Assembly (NCBI RefSeq): GCF_014224355.1
Contig: NZ_VNWP01000011.1
Location: 26,346 to 90,345, forward strand
Direction of reading: 5' to 3'
Length of the DNA: 64,000 nucleotides
DNA from: Synechococcus sp. BSA11S
Lineage (GTDB): Bacteria > Cyanobacteriota > Cyanobacteriia > PCC-6307 > Cyanobiaceae
The position numbers were made by a program, and so were the translations under genes. Of the stretch, positions 38,503 to 46,224 are shown in pieces (the stretch's first letter is position 1; each line of letters begins with the position of its first letter). The notes beneath the pieces were generated by a model. It worked only from the letters and a program-made list of their open reading frames with translations. It ran no database searches and was not told the DNA's origin.

Positions 38503-39618
38503 TCAGGCCAGGATTCCTCGGGGGTTGGAGCACGAGTCCTGACGGGCTCCGGCCCTCGGCTCGATCAGGCTGCGGGCCACGAACGGTGAGGTCATCGCCC
38601 GCAGCAGAGCGCTGTAGTTGAGCTCGAACCCGAGCTCCGTCCCCACGGCCACGGCCATGGAGCCGGTGTCGAGCACCAGGTGGTCACTGCTGGCGCCCAG
38701 CAGGGTCATGCCAGGGGGAAGGGTCAGCCCGGCGGCATCCACATCCTGAAGGCCGAGGGCCAGCAGCACTCGCCACCGCTCGCCCCGATCCACCCGTGCC
38801 GGCGGTGGTCCGAAGGCTCCCTGGCGGGAGCGACCCCAGGGCAGGGTGGGTTTTCGGTTGGATTCGATCACCTCGGCCACCAGCCGGAAGGCATCGGTGC
38901 GCAGACCAGGGATCGGCTGACGCTGGAGCGGTTCACGGCCCAGCAGGATCGCTTCCCCCAGCCGGAGGTTGTTGATCCTGCCCACCGCTCCCCCGGCGAA
39001 CAGCCAGGTCAGATTGGCGGAGTTGCCACCCGACACGATCGGCAGCACGATGCCGAAGGCCGCCTCAAGCCCCGTGGCCAGCATGGAGAGCTCGGCCATC
39101 GATGCCCTCGAGGGAACCACGCCGTTCTGGCAGGCCATGTTGGCCCCGATGCCGATCAGGTCCAGTCCGGGCAGCCTCAGCAGGCCGCCCGCGATGCCCT
39201 CCAGGTGTTCCGGCATGATCCCCTCGCGCAGATCACCCAGCTCCACCATCAGCACCACGCCATGGCGATGGTCCTGGGCGATCGCCTCGGCTGAGAGCAG
39301 GGCCATCACCGCAGGCTCCGTGTTCAGGCTGATGTCGGCCTGGGCCACCACCTCGGCCACCTGGCTCGGCATGGGGGAGCGGATCAGGGTCAGCGGCAGG
39401 GTCACCCCGCTGCGTCGCAGCGCCCTGAGCGTTTCGATGCGAGGTTCGCCGATCCCGCTGACCCCTGCCGCGGCCAGCACCGCCGCCACCTGAGGCAGCC
39501 CCAGGGTCGCTTTGGTCACGGCCGTGAGCGACAGCCCCCTGGCGCTGAGTCGATCCACCAGGCTGCGGGCGTTGTGGGCAATCCTGTCGAGGCGGATCTC
39601 CAGCCTCGGGGCCGTCAA
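38503..39618 (-). CDS. Alanine/ornithine racemase-family PLP enzyme
   Basis: 371 residues. Fold type III PLP enzyme: LTAVTKATLGLPQVAAVL holds the probable PLP lysine (Lys36), followed by GIGEPRIETL, MVELGDLREG, GIGANMACQNG and IVSGGNSANL. This subgroup (Orr/YhfX-like) includes racemases for ornithine and related amino acids and differs from the alanine racemase Alr. The ATG overlaps the stop of the DUF1611 gene by four bases (ATGA), so the two are co-translated and probably work in one pathway of D- or N-acyl amino acids. Confidence 0.8.
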   Translation of the reverse strand: MTAPRLEIRLDRIAHNARSLVDRLSARGLSLTAVTKATLGLPQVAAVLAAAGVSGIGEPRIETLRALRRSGVTLPLTLIRSPMPSQVAEVVAQADISLNTEPAVMALLSAEAIAQDHRHGVVLMVELGDLREGIMPEHLEGIAGGLLRLPGLDLIGIGANMACQNGVVPSRASMAELSMLATGLEAAFGIVLPIVSGGNSANLTWLFAGGAVGRINNLRLGEAILLGREPLQRQPIPGLRTDAFRLVAEVIESNRKPTLPWGRSRQGAFGPPPARVDRGERWRVLLALGLQDVDAAGLTLPPGMTLLGASSDHLVLDTGSMAVAVGTELGFELNYSALLRAMTSPFVARSLIEPRAGARQDSCSNPRGILA

Positions 39619-40733
39619 GAGGTGAGAGGGGCGGGAGTGGGTTGGAGCTCGGGGAAGGCGCGGACCACCATCTCCACCAGGCGTTGCGGGGAGCGCATGA
39701 GCGCATCGGTGGCGGGCAGCCCCAGTTCGATCCCATAGAGAGCGATCGCCGCCGTGATTTCAGCCTCACGCATCCCTTCGTGATTGAGGCAAAGGCCGAT
39801 CACCCGCGTGGAGGCGAAGGTTTCGATCAGGGTGATCTCGCTGGCGGGTGACGGCATCGAAATCTCCGGGAAATCGCTCAGCCACTGGCGCATCGGCGCG
39901 TGCTGCAGGATCACGGCCTGGGGCTGCGACCCCCGCAGGATGTAGGTGGAGCTCAGATAGGCGGGATGGCTGAGGGCCCCCTGGCCTTCAATCACGATCA
40001 CATCGGGATGCTCCGCTTCCCAGGCCTCCACCACCGCCGCCTCCACCTCACCGGAGGCGTACTGGCAGGGAATCGCATCCAGAGCGAGGCCGAAGCGGGC
40101 CCCCTGCATCAGACCGGTCTGTCCGGTGCCCACCATCACCGCCTTGATGCCGGCGTCGTTCAGGGCCCTGGTGAGGATCACGGCCGTGGTGCGTTTGCCG
40201 ACCGCCCCATCGGTGCCGAGCACGGCGATGCGGCGGCAGGGCAGGGAGGAGATACGGCCGCTGAACATGCGCAGATCGCTGAGGTTCGGCGGCCGCCGCA
40301 CATCGCTGATCGTCACCGAGTGAGCCTCGGCCGCCGCAGCGAATTCGGCGGCGTCGTTGAGGAATTCATGCAGCCCATTGATCAGGTGCAGCCCGGAGCG
40401 GATCGCTTCGAGCAACACACCTTTCTGCTCCGGTGTGAGCCTGCCGCTGGCCGGGGCCATGCCGACGATCAGCAGATCGGCCCTGCCCCCTGACTGGGCC
40501 AGGGCCTCACTCAGATCGGTGCAGATGGGGATGCCCCTGGCCACGCCATCCAGCACCATGCCGGCATCGGCGCCGGCCAGCTGACTGTCAATCACCGCCA
40601 GGATCCTGTAGCGCTCCGAGTGGCGCACAAGACCGTTGGCGGTCTTGCCATCAATCCGGCCGAAGTTGCCTTCGCAATAAATGATGGCCGTGGGATTCGC
40701 TGGCAGCGCGAACCCTCGTCGAGGCATGGACAT
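39615..40733 (-). CDS. DUF1611 P-loop protein (DgcN-like)
   Basis: 372 residues. N-terminal Rossmann-like part with AIIYCEGNFGRIDGKTANGL; then a P-loop VLGTDGAVGKRTTAVIL (GxxxxGK at about 173-180) and VIVIEGQGALSHPAY, as in DUF1611 proteins whose fold recalls dethiobiotin synthetase/CbiA. A DUF1611 member, DgcN, was described as acting on D-glutamate by N-acetylation, together with a racemase-type partner. Here the partner is a PLP racemase-like enzyme. A second ATG at 40727 is possible. First gene of the pair. Confidence 0.8.
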   Translation of the reverse strand: MSMPRRGFALPANPTAIIYCEGNFGRIDGKTANGLVRHSERYRILAVIDSQLAGADAGMVLDGVARGIPICTDLSEALAQSGGRADLLIVGMAPASGRLTPEQKGVLLEAIRSGLHLINGLHEFLNDAAEFAAAAEAHSVTISDVRRPPNLSDLRMFSGRISSLPCRRIAVLGTDGAVGKRTTAVILTRALNDAGIKAVMVGTGQTGLMQGARFGLALDAIPCQYASGEVEAAVVEAWEAEHPDVIVIEGQGALSHPAYLSSTYILRGSQPQAVILQHAPMRQWLSDFPEISMPSPASEITLIETFASTRVIGLCLNHEGMREAEITAAIALYGIELGLPATDALMRSPQRLVEMVVRAFPELQPTPAPLTS

Positions 40734-40871
40734 TCGATGGCACTCCTGGGATCGAACTCAGGGGAGGCGACCGAATGGTCCGCTTGGACCGAATCGAAGC
40801 GGGGATACCAGAGGTCTCCGCTAAGGGGGACAAGCCCCATCAACCTAGGCCGATTCGCGCTGTGAGCCCGC

Positions 40872-41525
40872 TCAGCCCTTCCAGCCGGCCAGCCGCCTGG
40901 CGGCAGCGGAGCGGGCCAGGGCCCGGGCCGCGGGCAGGGCCGGCTCCAGGCACAGGGAGCTGAAGGGCGGCAGGCAGCGGCTGCGCAGCCACGCTCCCCA
41001 GCGGAATTCGTGGAACGGGATCAGTGGCGCCGCTTCGATCACCTTCTCCTGCTTCAGCTTCCAGACCAGGCTGCGGTAGGGGTCGTCCTCGAGTCCCAGC
41101 AGGGTCCGGGGCAACCGCTCCGGCGGCCAGGGGCCCTGGCCGCGGCCGTCATGCAGGTAGAGCCAGCCGCGCTGGGCCAGGGCCTCCAGCACCACCCGGG
41201 GGTGATCACTGGTCAGCTGGAGCACCACGTAGCCGAAGGCCTCGGCATCGGGATCGATCTCCAGCAGTCCGCGCAGTCGGTGGTGACGGTCGACCATCCA
41301 CAGGGCGCCGGAGCGGGCCCGCACCAGGGGGACTGGCTTGCGCCGCAGGTAGCGCCGACGCTCCTTGCGGGATTCGCCGGCGAAGTCGGCCTGGCGATGA
41401 CGGATTTCCGCCAGGCCGATGCAGAGCTGGGTGGGCCTGAGCTCCGCCACGGTCACCTTCAGGAGGCTGTCCGGGTCGTCGGGGGGCGCTGGCAGCGGTT
41501 GGTAGGGGGGCAGATGCAGCGCCAT
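40872..41525 (-). CDS. ParB/Srx-fold protein, ParB-like nuclease type
   Basis: 217 residues. LLKVTVAELRPTQLCIGLAEI begins like ParB/Srx N-terminal domains; a central LWMVDRHHRLRGLLEI resembles the 'DGHHR' pattern of this fold. The rest contains QRGWLYLHDGRG and a C-terminal KEKV-type helix. There is no helix-turn-helix and no parA next to it, so a chromosome-partition role is unlikely; a stand-alone ParB/Srx nuclease or nucleotide-binding protein fits better. Lies 12 bases after the Nif11-like gene. Confidence 0.7.
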   Translation of the reverse strand: MALHLPPYQPLPAPPDDPDSLLKVTVAELRPTQLCIGLAEIRHRQADFAGESRKERRRYLRRKPVPLVRARSGALWMVDRHHRLRGLLEIDPDAEAFGYVVLQLTSDHPRVVLEALAQRGWLYLHDGRGQGPWPPERLPRTLLGLEDDPYRSLVWKLKQEKVIEAAPLIPFHEFRWGAWLRSRCLPPFSSLCLEPALPAARALARSAAARRLAGWKG

Positions 41526-41537
41526 GGCGGAGGCGGC

Positions 41538-41789
41538 TCAGCGCAGCTGATCGCGCTTCAGGTGGACCCGGATCAGCTTTTCATCCATCAGCCCCAGCCG
41601 GGCCTTGGGGGCTTCATTGCAGCGGTTGAGCAAGTCCAGCAGAGCAGCGGCCGGGAACCCGTGCCCCCGTTGCTGGGCCAGCTGGGCCACCTCCTCGGCT
41701 GTTTCCACATGATTGAGGGCTTCGCGCAGCTCCCTGTCTGCCTCGATCAGGGCAAGGAAGGCAAAGACATCGTCAGTGTCCTGGCTCAT
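41538..41789 (-). CDS. Nif11-like small protein
   Basis: 83 residues from ATG 41789. The segment VFAFLALIEADRELREALNHVETAEEVAQLAQQRGHGFPA matches the Nif11/NHLP leader-type pattern (shown here in parts: ALIEADRELREAL and EEVAQLAQQRGHGF). In many cyanobacteria Nif11 domains lead ribosomal peptide precursors, but this protein lacks the GG/GA cleavage motif and a Cys/Ser/Thr-rich core, so it is probably a free-standing Nif11 protein of unknown role. Confidence 0.65.
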   Translation of the reverse strand: MSQDTDDVFAFLALIEADRELREALNHVETAEEVAQLAQQRGHGFPAAALLDLLNRCNEAPKARLGLMDEKLIRVHLKRDQLR

Positions 41790-41872
41790 GGGCTGGGCAG
41801 GCTTCGGCCTCCCCACTCTCCACCCCTGGGGGGCAGGTTTCCTTTCCGCGGGAATTCAGGCCCGCACTTCAG

Positions 41873-41902
41873 CATGAGAGGCCCATCCATGAGAGGCCAA
41901 TC
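41873..41902. repeat. Tandem 15-base direct repeat
   Basis: Two adjacent copies, CATGAGAGGCCCATC (41873-41887) and CATGAGAGGCCAATC (41888-41902), differ by one base. They lie about 120 bases before the CRP-family gene and outside any gene; they may be a protein-binding site or a simple slippage product. Confidence 0.8.
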
Positions 41903-41928
41903 ATTGTGATCCTTGCTGCGAAAAGGGT

Positions 41929-41958
41929 CTTAGCCAGAGGTTAACCGCCCCCTTATCC
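41929..41958 (+). promoter_or_regulatory. Candidate Pho box (PhoB/SphR binding site)
   Basis: Three related heptamers, CTTAGCC at 41929, GTTAACC at 41940 and CTTATCC at 41952, are spaced 11 and 12 bases, matching the cyanobacterial Pho box (repeats of YTTAACC-type with an 11-base period). It lies 60 bases before the CRP-family gene that precedes phoB. Inferred from pattern only. Confidence 0.5.
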
Positions 41959-42018
41959 ATCCTTTGCTGGCTTGTCGGTCATCGTCCATACAGTCCGAGG
42001 TGTCAGGGGAGATCGGCC

Positions 42019-42654
42019 ATGGTTTCAACGCCTTTTCGCGATGCCGGCCGCAGCGATGCGATCCGAGAGGTGCTGGAGACGAATTACCGGCAGCGCCAGC
42101 TTCTGCACATCGGCGCGGGCAGCGCCGTTCCCCTGCTCAAGAACACCATCTGGCTGGTGGTGCGTGGCATGGTGAAACTCGAAGCAGTCACGATCCACGG
42201 CGATCCGTTGCTGCTGGGTCTGGCCGGTCCGAATGAGCCCTTCGGTGAGCCGCTCACCAACGTGCAGGCCTATGAGGCCTTCACCCTCACCGATTCCGAT
42301 CTGCTCTGCCTCTCCTGTGCCGAGATCGAGCAGTCTTCCCATCTGGCCATGGCGGTGATGCAGGCCGTGATCAGCCGCCACCGGCAGGCGGAAACCCTTC
42401 TCTCTTTGCTCGGGCTGCGGCGGGTGGAAGACCGGGTGCGTGGTCTTCTGGAACTGCTCGCCCAGGACTACGGCCAGGCCTGCGAGGAGGGGTTGCGCCT
42501 CAACCTGCGCCTCACCCACCAGGAGCTGGCCAGCGCCCTCTCCACCACCCGGGTCACGGTCACGCGGGTGATCGGCCTGCTGCGCGATGAGGGTTGGCTG
42601 CAGATCGATGCCCAGCGGCATCTGGTGATCAGCCACCTGCCCAGGCGCCGATGA
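42019..42654 (+). CDS. CRP/FNR-family regulator, PtrA-like
   Basis: 211 residues. A divergent cNMP-type sensing domain (about 20-120; LLHIGAGSAVPLLKNTIWLVVRGMVKLEAVTI) and a C-terminal helix-turn-helix, LTHQELASALSTTRVTVTRVIGLL. No cAMP-contact pattern is seen. In marine picocyanobacteria a CRP-family regulator (PtrA) works beneath PhoB in the phosphate response, and this gene directly precedes phoB/phoR, so PtrA is a reasonable inference. The recognition helix (TTRVTVTR) is nearly that of NtcA in the same window (STRVTITR). Confidence 0.75.
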   Translation: MVSTPFRDAGRSDAIREVLETNYRQRQLLHIGAGSAVPLLKNTIWLVVRGMVKLEAVTIHGDPLLLGLAGPNEPFGEPLTNVQAYEAFTLTDSDLLCLSCAEIEQSSHLAMAVMQAVISRHRQAETLLSLLGLRRVEDRVRGLLELLAQDYGQACEEGLRLNLRLTHQELASALSTTRVTVTRVIGLLRDEGWLQIDAQRHLVISHLPRRR

Positions 42655-42724
42655 GGGTTCATCAGGTTTCTGCCGTCGTGATGGCCTAGTTTTGAGCGTC
42701 GCGTCCCCGGGCCCGGACAACCCC

Positions 42725-43429
42725 ATGCCCCGTCTGCTCATCGTTGATGACGACGACGGTATCCGCACCACCCTGGAGGAGGCGCTGGGCCAGGAAGGGT
42801 TTGATGTGGCCTGCGCCTCCGATGGCCGTCAGGCCATCCTGCAGATCGAAGCGTCCCAGCGCCAGGGCGCCCAGGCCTTCGATCTGGTGCTGCTGGATCT
42901 GATGCTGCCCGGGGTGGGCGGTCTGGATGTGTGCCGCCACCTGCGCCGCGCGGATGCCCAAACCCCGATCCTGATGGTGAGCGCCCGCGACACGGAAACG
43001 GACCGGGTGCTTGGTCTCGAGCTCGGAGCCGATGATTACCTGGTCAAGCCGTTCGGGCTGCGGGAACTGGTGGCCCGTTGCCGTGCCCTGCTGCGTCGCA
43101 GCCATCAGACGGTGGAGCGCTTTCCCGTCGGGCAGATCGTTCACCATCGGAGCCTGACGCTCTATCCCGACGAGTTCCGCGTCACCCGTGACGGCGAGTC
43201 GGTGAATCTCTCGCCCAAGGAATACCGGCTGGTGGAGTTCTTCATGCAGAACCCCGGCCGCGTCTGGAGCCGCAACCAGTTGATCGATGAGGTCTGGGGC
43301 ACCGACTACGTGGTCGACACCAAGACCGTGGACGTGCACATCCGCTGGCTGCGCGAGAAGCTTGAGGCCAACCCCTCCGCTCCTGAGCACATCCTCACGG
43401 TGAGGGGCTTCGGCTACCGCTTCGGTTGA
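42725..43429 (+). CDS. phoB: Phosphate response regulator PhoB (SphR)
   Basis: 234 residues from ATG 42725. OmpR/PhoB family: receiver domain with LLIVDDDDGIRTTLEEAL, phospho-acceptor Asp58 in LVLLDLMLPG, the later LMVSARD and YLVKPFG, then a winged helix with SPKEYRLVEFFMQNPGRVWSR, VDVHIRWLREKLE and the ending VRGFGYRF. The TTG at 42692 would add 11 residues and is less likely. Ten bases before phoR. Neighbouring arsenic genes support a phosphate/arsenate role. Confidence 0.85.
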   Translation: MPRLLIVDDDDGIRTTLEEALGQEGFDVACASDGRQAILQIEASQRQGAQAFDLVLLDLMLPGVGGLDVCRHLRRADAQTPILMVSARDTETDRVLGLELGADDYLVKPFGLRELVARCRALLRRSHQTVERFPVGQIVHHRSLTLYPDEFRVTRDGESVNLSPKEYRLVEFFMQNPGRVWSRNQLIDEVWGTDYVVDTKTVDVHIRWLREKLEANPSAPEHILTVRGFGYRFG

Positions 43430-43439
43430 GCTCCAGGGC

Positions 43440-44582
43440 ATGACGCTGCTGCTGGCCCTTGGCCTGGGCGTGCTGATCGGCTGGGTCCTCTTCCGCGGGC
43501 CGCGCAGGTCCTCAGCTCCCGCGGCTGTGGAGGCCAGCGCCCGGCCCGTTCTCCCCGGGCTTGGGCGGCTGCAGCTGCTGGCCTGGCTGGAGGGGGCGCC
43601 CCAGGGATGGCTGGTGCTCGACGGGGAGCAGAGAATCCAGGCGATCAATCCCAGGGCGGAGCGGCTGCTTCAACTTCCTGCCGATCGCCTGGTGCGGGGC
43701 CAGCCCCTGCGTGCCGTGATCCAGCAGGCGGAGCTGGAGGAGGCGATCCTGAGTGTGGGCCGCCGCGGTCGGCCCCAGCGTCTGGAGTGGTGGCAAGGCA
43801 ACGAGCCGCTCGAAGGGGTGCTGCTGGCGGGGGGGGAGGGCTGGGGGGCGCTCTGGATCAACAGCAGGCGCTCGCTGGAATCCCAGCTCGATCAGCAGAG
43901 TCGCTGGGTGAGTGACGTGGCCCATGAGCTGAAGACTCCCCTCACCGCCCTGTTGCTGGTGGGGGAGCGGCTGGCGGCGGAGGTGGGCACCGGGACCGGC
44001 GGCAGTGGTGGCGTGCTGGTGGAGCGCCTGCAACGGGAACTGAAACGGCTGCAGGAGCTGGTGGGGGATCTGCTGGAACTCTCCAGCCTGGAGAACAGTC
44101 TCCCCCTTGATGAGCGGCGCTACGAGGTGCTTGATCTCTGGGAGATGGCGGAGGAGGCCTGGAGCAGCCTCAGGCCCCTCGCCGAGAGCCGCGGTGTGAG
44201 GCTGATGGCCCGCCAGCGCCAGGCCTGCCTGCTCTGGGCCGATGCCTCGCGGCTGCATCGCGCCCTGCTCAACCTGTTCGAGAATGCCCTGCGCTACAGC
44301 CCCGATGGGGGGGTAGTGGAGCTGGGTGTGGCCAGCAGCGGCCTCTGGTGGGAGCTGGAGGTGCGAGACCACGGCCCTGGACTCAGTCAGGACGACCTGG
44401 TTCACCTGTTCGAGCGCTTCTATCGGGGCGATCCATCCCGGGTGCGCAGCCAGCAGGCCGGCAGTGGCCTGGGCCTGGCGATCGTGCAGCAGATCGCCCT
44501 CACCCATGGGGGCCGGGTGCAGGCCCGCAACCATCCCGATGGCGGAGCAGTGATCGAGCTGGTGCTGCCCAAGGGGGTCTGA
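43440..44582 (+). CDS. phoR: Phosphate sensor histidine kinase PhoR (SphS)
   Basis: 380 residues. One N-terminal span (LLLALGLGVLIGWVLF), a PAS-like domain (about 50-140, with GWLVLDGEQRIQAINPRAERLL), the H-box SDVAHELKTPLTALL (His162), and an ATPase domain with LFENALRYSPDGG (N box), DHGPGLS (G1), LFERFYRG (F box) and GSGLGLAIVQ (G2). The absence of an extracellular sensor domain is typical of PhoR/SphS. Ten bases from phoB. Confidence 0.9.
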   Translation: MTLLLALGLGVLIGWVLFRGPRRSSAPAAVEASARPVLPGLGRLQLLAWLEGAPQGWLVLDGEQRIQAINPRAERLLQLPADRLVRGQPLRAVIQQAELEEAILSVGRRGRPQRLEWWQGNEPLEGVLLAGGEGWGALWINSRRSLESQLDQQSRWVSDVAHELKTPLTALLLVGERLAAEVGTGTGGSGGVLVERLQRELKRLQELVGDLLELSSLENSLPLDERRYEVLDLWEMAEEAWSSLRPLAESRGVRLMARQRQACLLWADASRLHRALLNLFENALRYSPDGGVVELGVASSGLWWELEVRDHGPGLSQDDLVHLFERFYRGDPSRVRSQQAGSGLGLAIVQQIALTHGGRVQARNHPDGGAVIELVLPKGV

Positions 44583-44588
44583 ACCGCT

Positions 44589-44963
44589 TCAGGCGCAGCG
44601 ACTGGCGGGAGTGCCGCAATGGGCGCTCAGATCGGCGAGCCAGGCCTGCAGGGCGCCGAGGGCTTCGGGGCGCAGGCTGTAGTAGATCCAGCGCCCCTCC
44701 TGCCGATCGGCGAGCAGCCCCGCCTGCTTGAGCACCTTGAGATGAAAGGAGAGCTTCGACTGGGCCAGGCCCAGATCCGTGACCAGATCGCAGACGCAGC
44801 GCTCGCCGCCGGCGAGGGCCTCGATCACCTGCAGGCGCAGGGGATCCCCGAGGGCTTTGAGCAACTGACGGGCCGCGGCGTTGTCGAGGGTGCCGCCGGG
44901 TTCGTCGGGAGGGCCGTTGGCCGGGTTTGGGGGCAAAAAGGCGCGGGGGCTTGACCGGGTCAT
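44589..44963 (-). CDS. arsR: ArsR-family repressor
   Basis: 124 residues. Winged-helix repressor: ALGDPLRLQVIEALAGGERCVCDLVTDLGLAQSKLSFHLKVL contains the ArsR-type As(III) site (Cys56 and Cys58 in ERCVCDL) within the recognition helix region, and more cysteines near the C-terminus (AHCGTPASRC). Lies 97 bases downstream of acr3 on the same strand. Probably acts on the ATCAA-N6-TTGAT site at 46194. Its first 25 residues are poorly conserved in type and a later start could apply. Confidence 0.87.
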   Translation of the reverse strand: MTRSSPRAFLPPNPANGPPDEPGGTLDNAAARQLLKALGDPLRLQVIEALAGGERCVCDLVTDLGLAQSKLSFHLKVLKQAGLLADRQEGRWIYYSLRPEALGALQAWLADLSAHCGTPASRCA

Positions 44964-45060
44964 GAAGCAATGGACGGGATTTGTTGGTTCAGCGAGGATC
45001 GGGGACTTGCTGGCTGAAACGGTTGATCGCAGGAGTCCGATCGTCGCTCGAAACGATGGA

Positions 45061-46074
45061 TCAGGAGCGGGGAAACAGCAGCCGGTTGCGGTTGGCGATC
45101 GCCACCAGGGAAAGCATCACCGGCACCTCCACCAGGACACCCACCACGGTGGCCAGGGCAGCGCCGGAGTTGAGACCGAACAGGCTGATCGCCACCGCCA
45201 CCGCCAGCTCAAAGAAATTGGACGCCCCGATCATGGCCCCGGGAGCAGCAATGGCACGGGGTTGGCGCCAGAGGCGCATCCACAGAGCCGTGATCCAGAA
45301 AATCAGGTAGGTCTGCAGGATCAGCGGAATCGCAATCAGGACGATCGCCAGCGGTTCGGCCAGGATCGCCCTGGCCTGCACCATGAACAGCATCAGCACC
45401 GTGGCGATCAGGCTCACAATCGCCAGCGGCTTGAGCCGTTGCTCCAGGCGTTTGAGTCGACCCGGTGAGTGCAGCAGCCGCCTCGTCAGCCAACCGGCTG
45501 TCAGGGGCACCACCACAAACAGACCCACGGCCGTGAGCAAGGTGTCCCAGGGGACCAAAACGTTGCTCACACCCAGCAGCAGGGCTGCGATCGGCGCAAA
45601 GGCGAACACCATGATCAGGTCGTTGATCGCCACCTGCGCCAAGGTGTAATTGGGATCACCAGCACTCAGCCGACTCCACACAAACACCATGGCCGTGCAG
45701 GGAGCCACCCCCAGCAGAATCATGCCGGCGATGTATTGATCACCGATCGCCGCGGGGATCCAGGCGCTGAACAGGCCGCGGATGAACAGCCAGGCGATGG
45801 CGGTCATGGTGAGCGGCTTGATCAGCCAGTTCACCACCACGGTGATCAGCAGACCCCTGGGTTGGCGCCGCAGGCCGCCGATGGCCCCGAAGTCGACCGC
45901 CAGCATCATCGGATAGATCATTCCCCAGATCAGCAGGGCGATCGGCAGGTTGATGCGGGCCACCTCCAGGGCCGCAACAGCCTCAGCCAGCTCGGGGGCC
46001 AGGGCGCCGATGGAGACTCCGGCCACGATCGCCAGAGCCACCCAGAGGCTCAGAAAACGCTCAAACCCTCCCAT
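45061..46074 (-). CDS. acr3: ACR3-family arsenite efflux transporter
   Basis: 337 residues, about ten membrane segments of the BART superfamily. Family motifs: [43 protein letters not shown] (with the catalytic Cys in APCTAM), [13 protein letters not shown] and [18 protein letters not shown]. Pumps As(OH)3 out of the cell. Divergent from gap and arsJ with the operator between, and followed by arsR. Confidence 0.95.
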   Translation of the reverse strand: MGGFERFLSLWVALAIVAGVSIGALAPELAEAVAALEVARINLPIALLIWGMIYPMMLAVDFGAIGGLRRQPRGLLITVVVNWLIKPLTMTAIAWLFIRGLFSAWIPAAIGDQYIAGMILLGVAPCTAMVFVWSRLSAGDPNYTLAQVAINDLIMVFAFAPIAALLLGVSNVLVPWDTLLTAVGLFVVVPLTAGWLTRRLLHSPGRLKRLEQRLKPLAIVSLIATVLMLFMVQARAILAEPLAIVLIAIPLILQTYLIFWITALWMRLWRQPRAIAAPGAMIGASNFFELAVAVAISLFGLNSGAALATVVGVLVEVPVMLSLVAIANRNRLLFPRS

Positions 46075-46193
46075 TTCGGTTCAGCACGAGAGCTCGGTTC
46101 GGGCCGGCATGGGCCTTGAGCCGCCGCCGCGCCTCGAAGTGATGAACCAGGGCAGAAGCGAGCGACCCAGCCCTTAACCTGGCCATAAAACCA

Positions 46194-46209
46194 ATCAACA
46201 TCCTTTGAT
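46194..46209. promoter_or_regulatory. ArsR/SmtB-type operator
   Basis: ATCAA (46194-46198), six bases, TTGAT (46205-46209): a perfect inverted repeat matching the ArsR-type consensus ATCAA-N6-TTGAT. It sits between acr3 and gap, 15 bases before the gap start, next to a CATAAA element (46183-46188) that could be a -10. It could therefore control both directions. Confidence 0.72.
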
Positions 46210-46223
46210 GGGAGAGTACTCCC
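46210..46223 (+). promoter_or_regulatory. Hairpin over the gap ribosome-binding site
   Basis: GGGAG, four bases, CTCCC forms a perfect 5-bp stem immediately before GTG 46225. The GGGAG is the only Shine-Dalgarno-like sequence for gap, so the fold could hide it. Confidence 0.45.
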
Positions 46224-46224
46224 A

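Noticed and set aside
45040..45057. Inverted repeat ATCGT...ACGAT after acr3 as a terminator
   Set aside because: Imperfect, short stem with no T-run on either strand.
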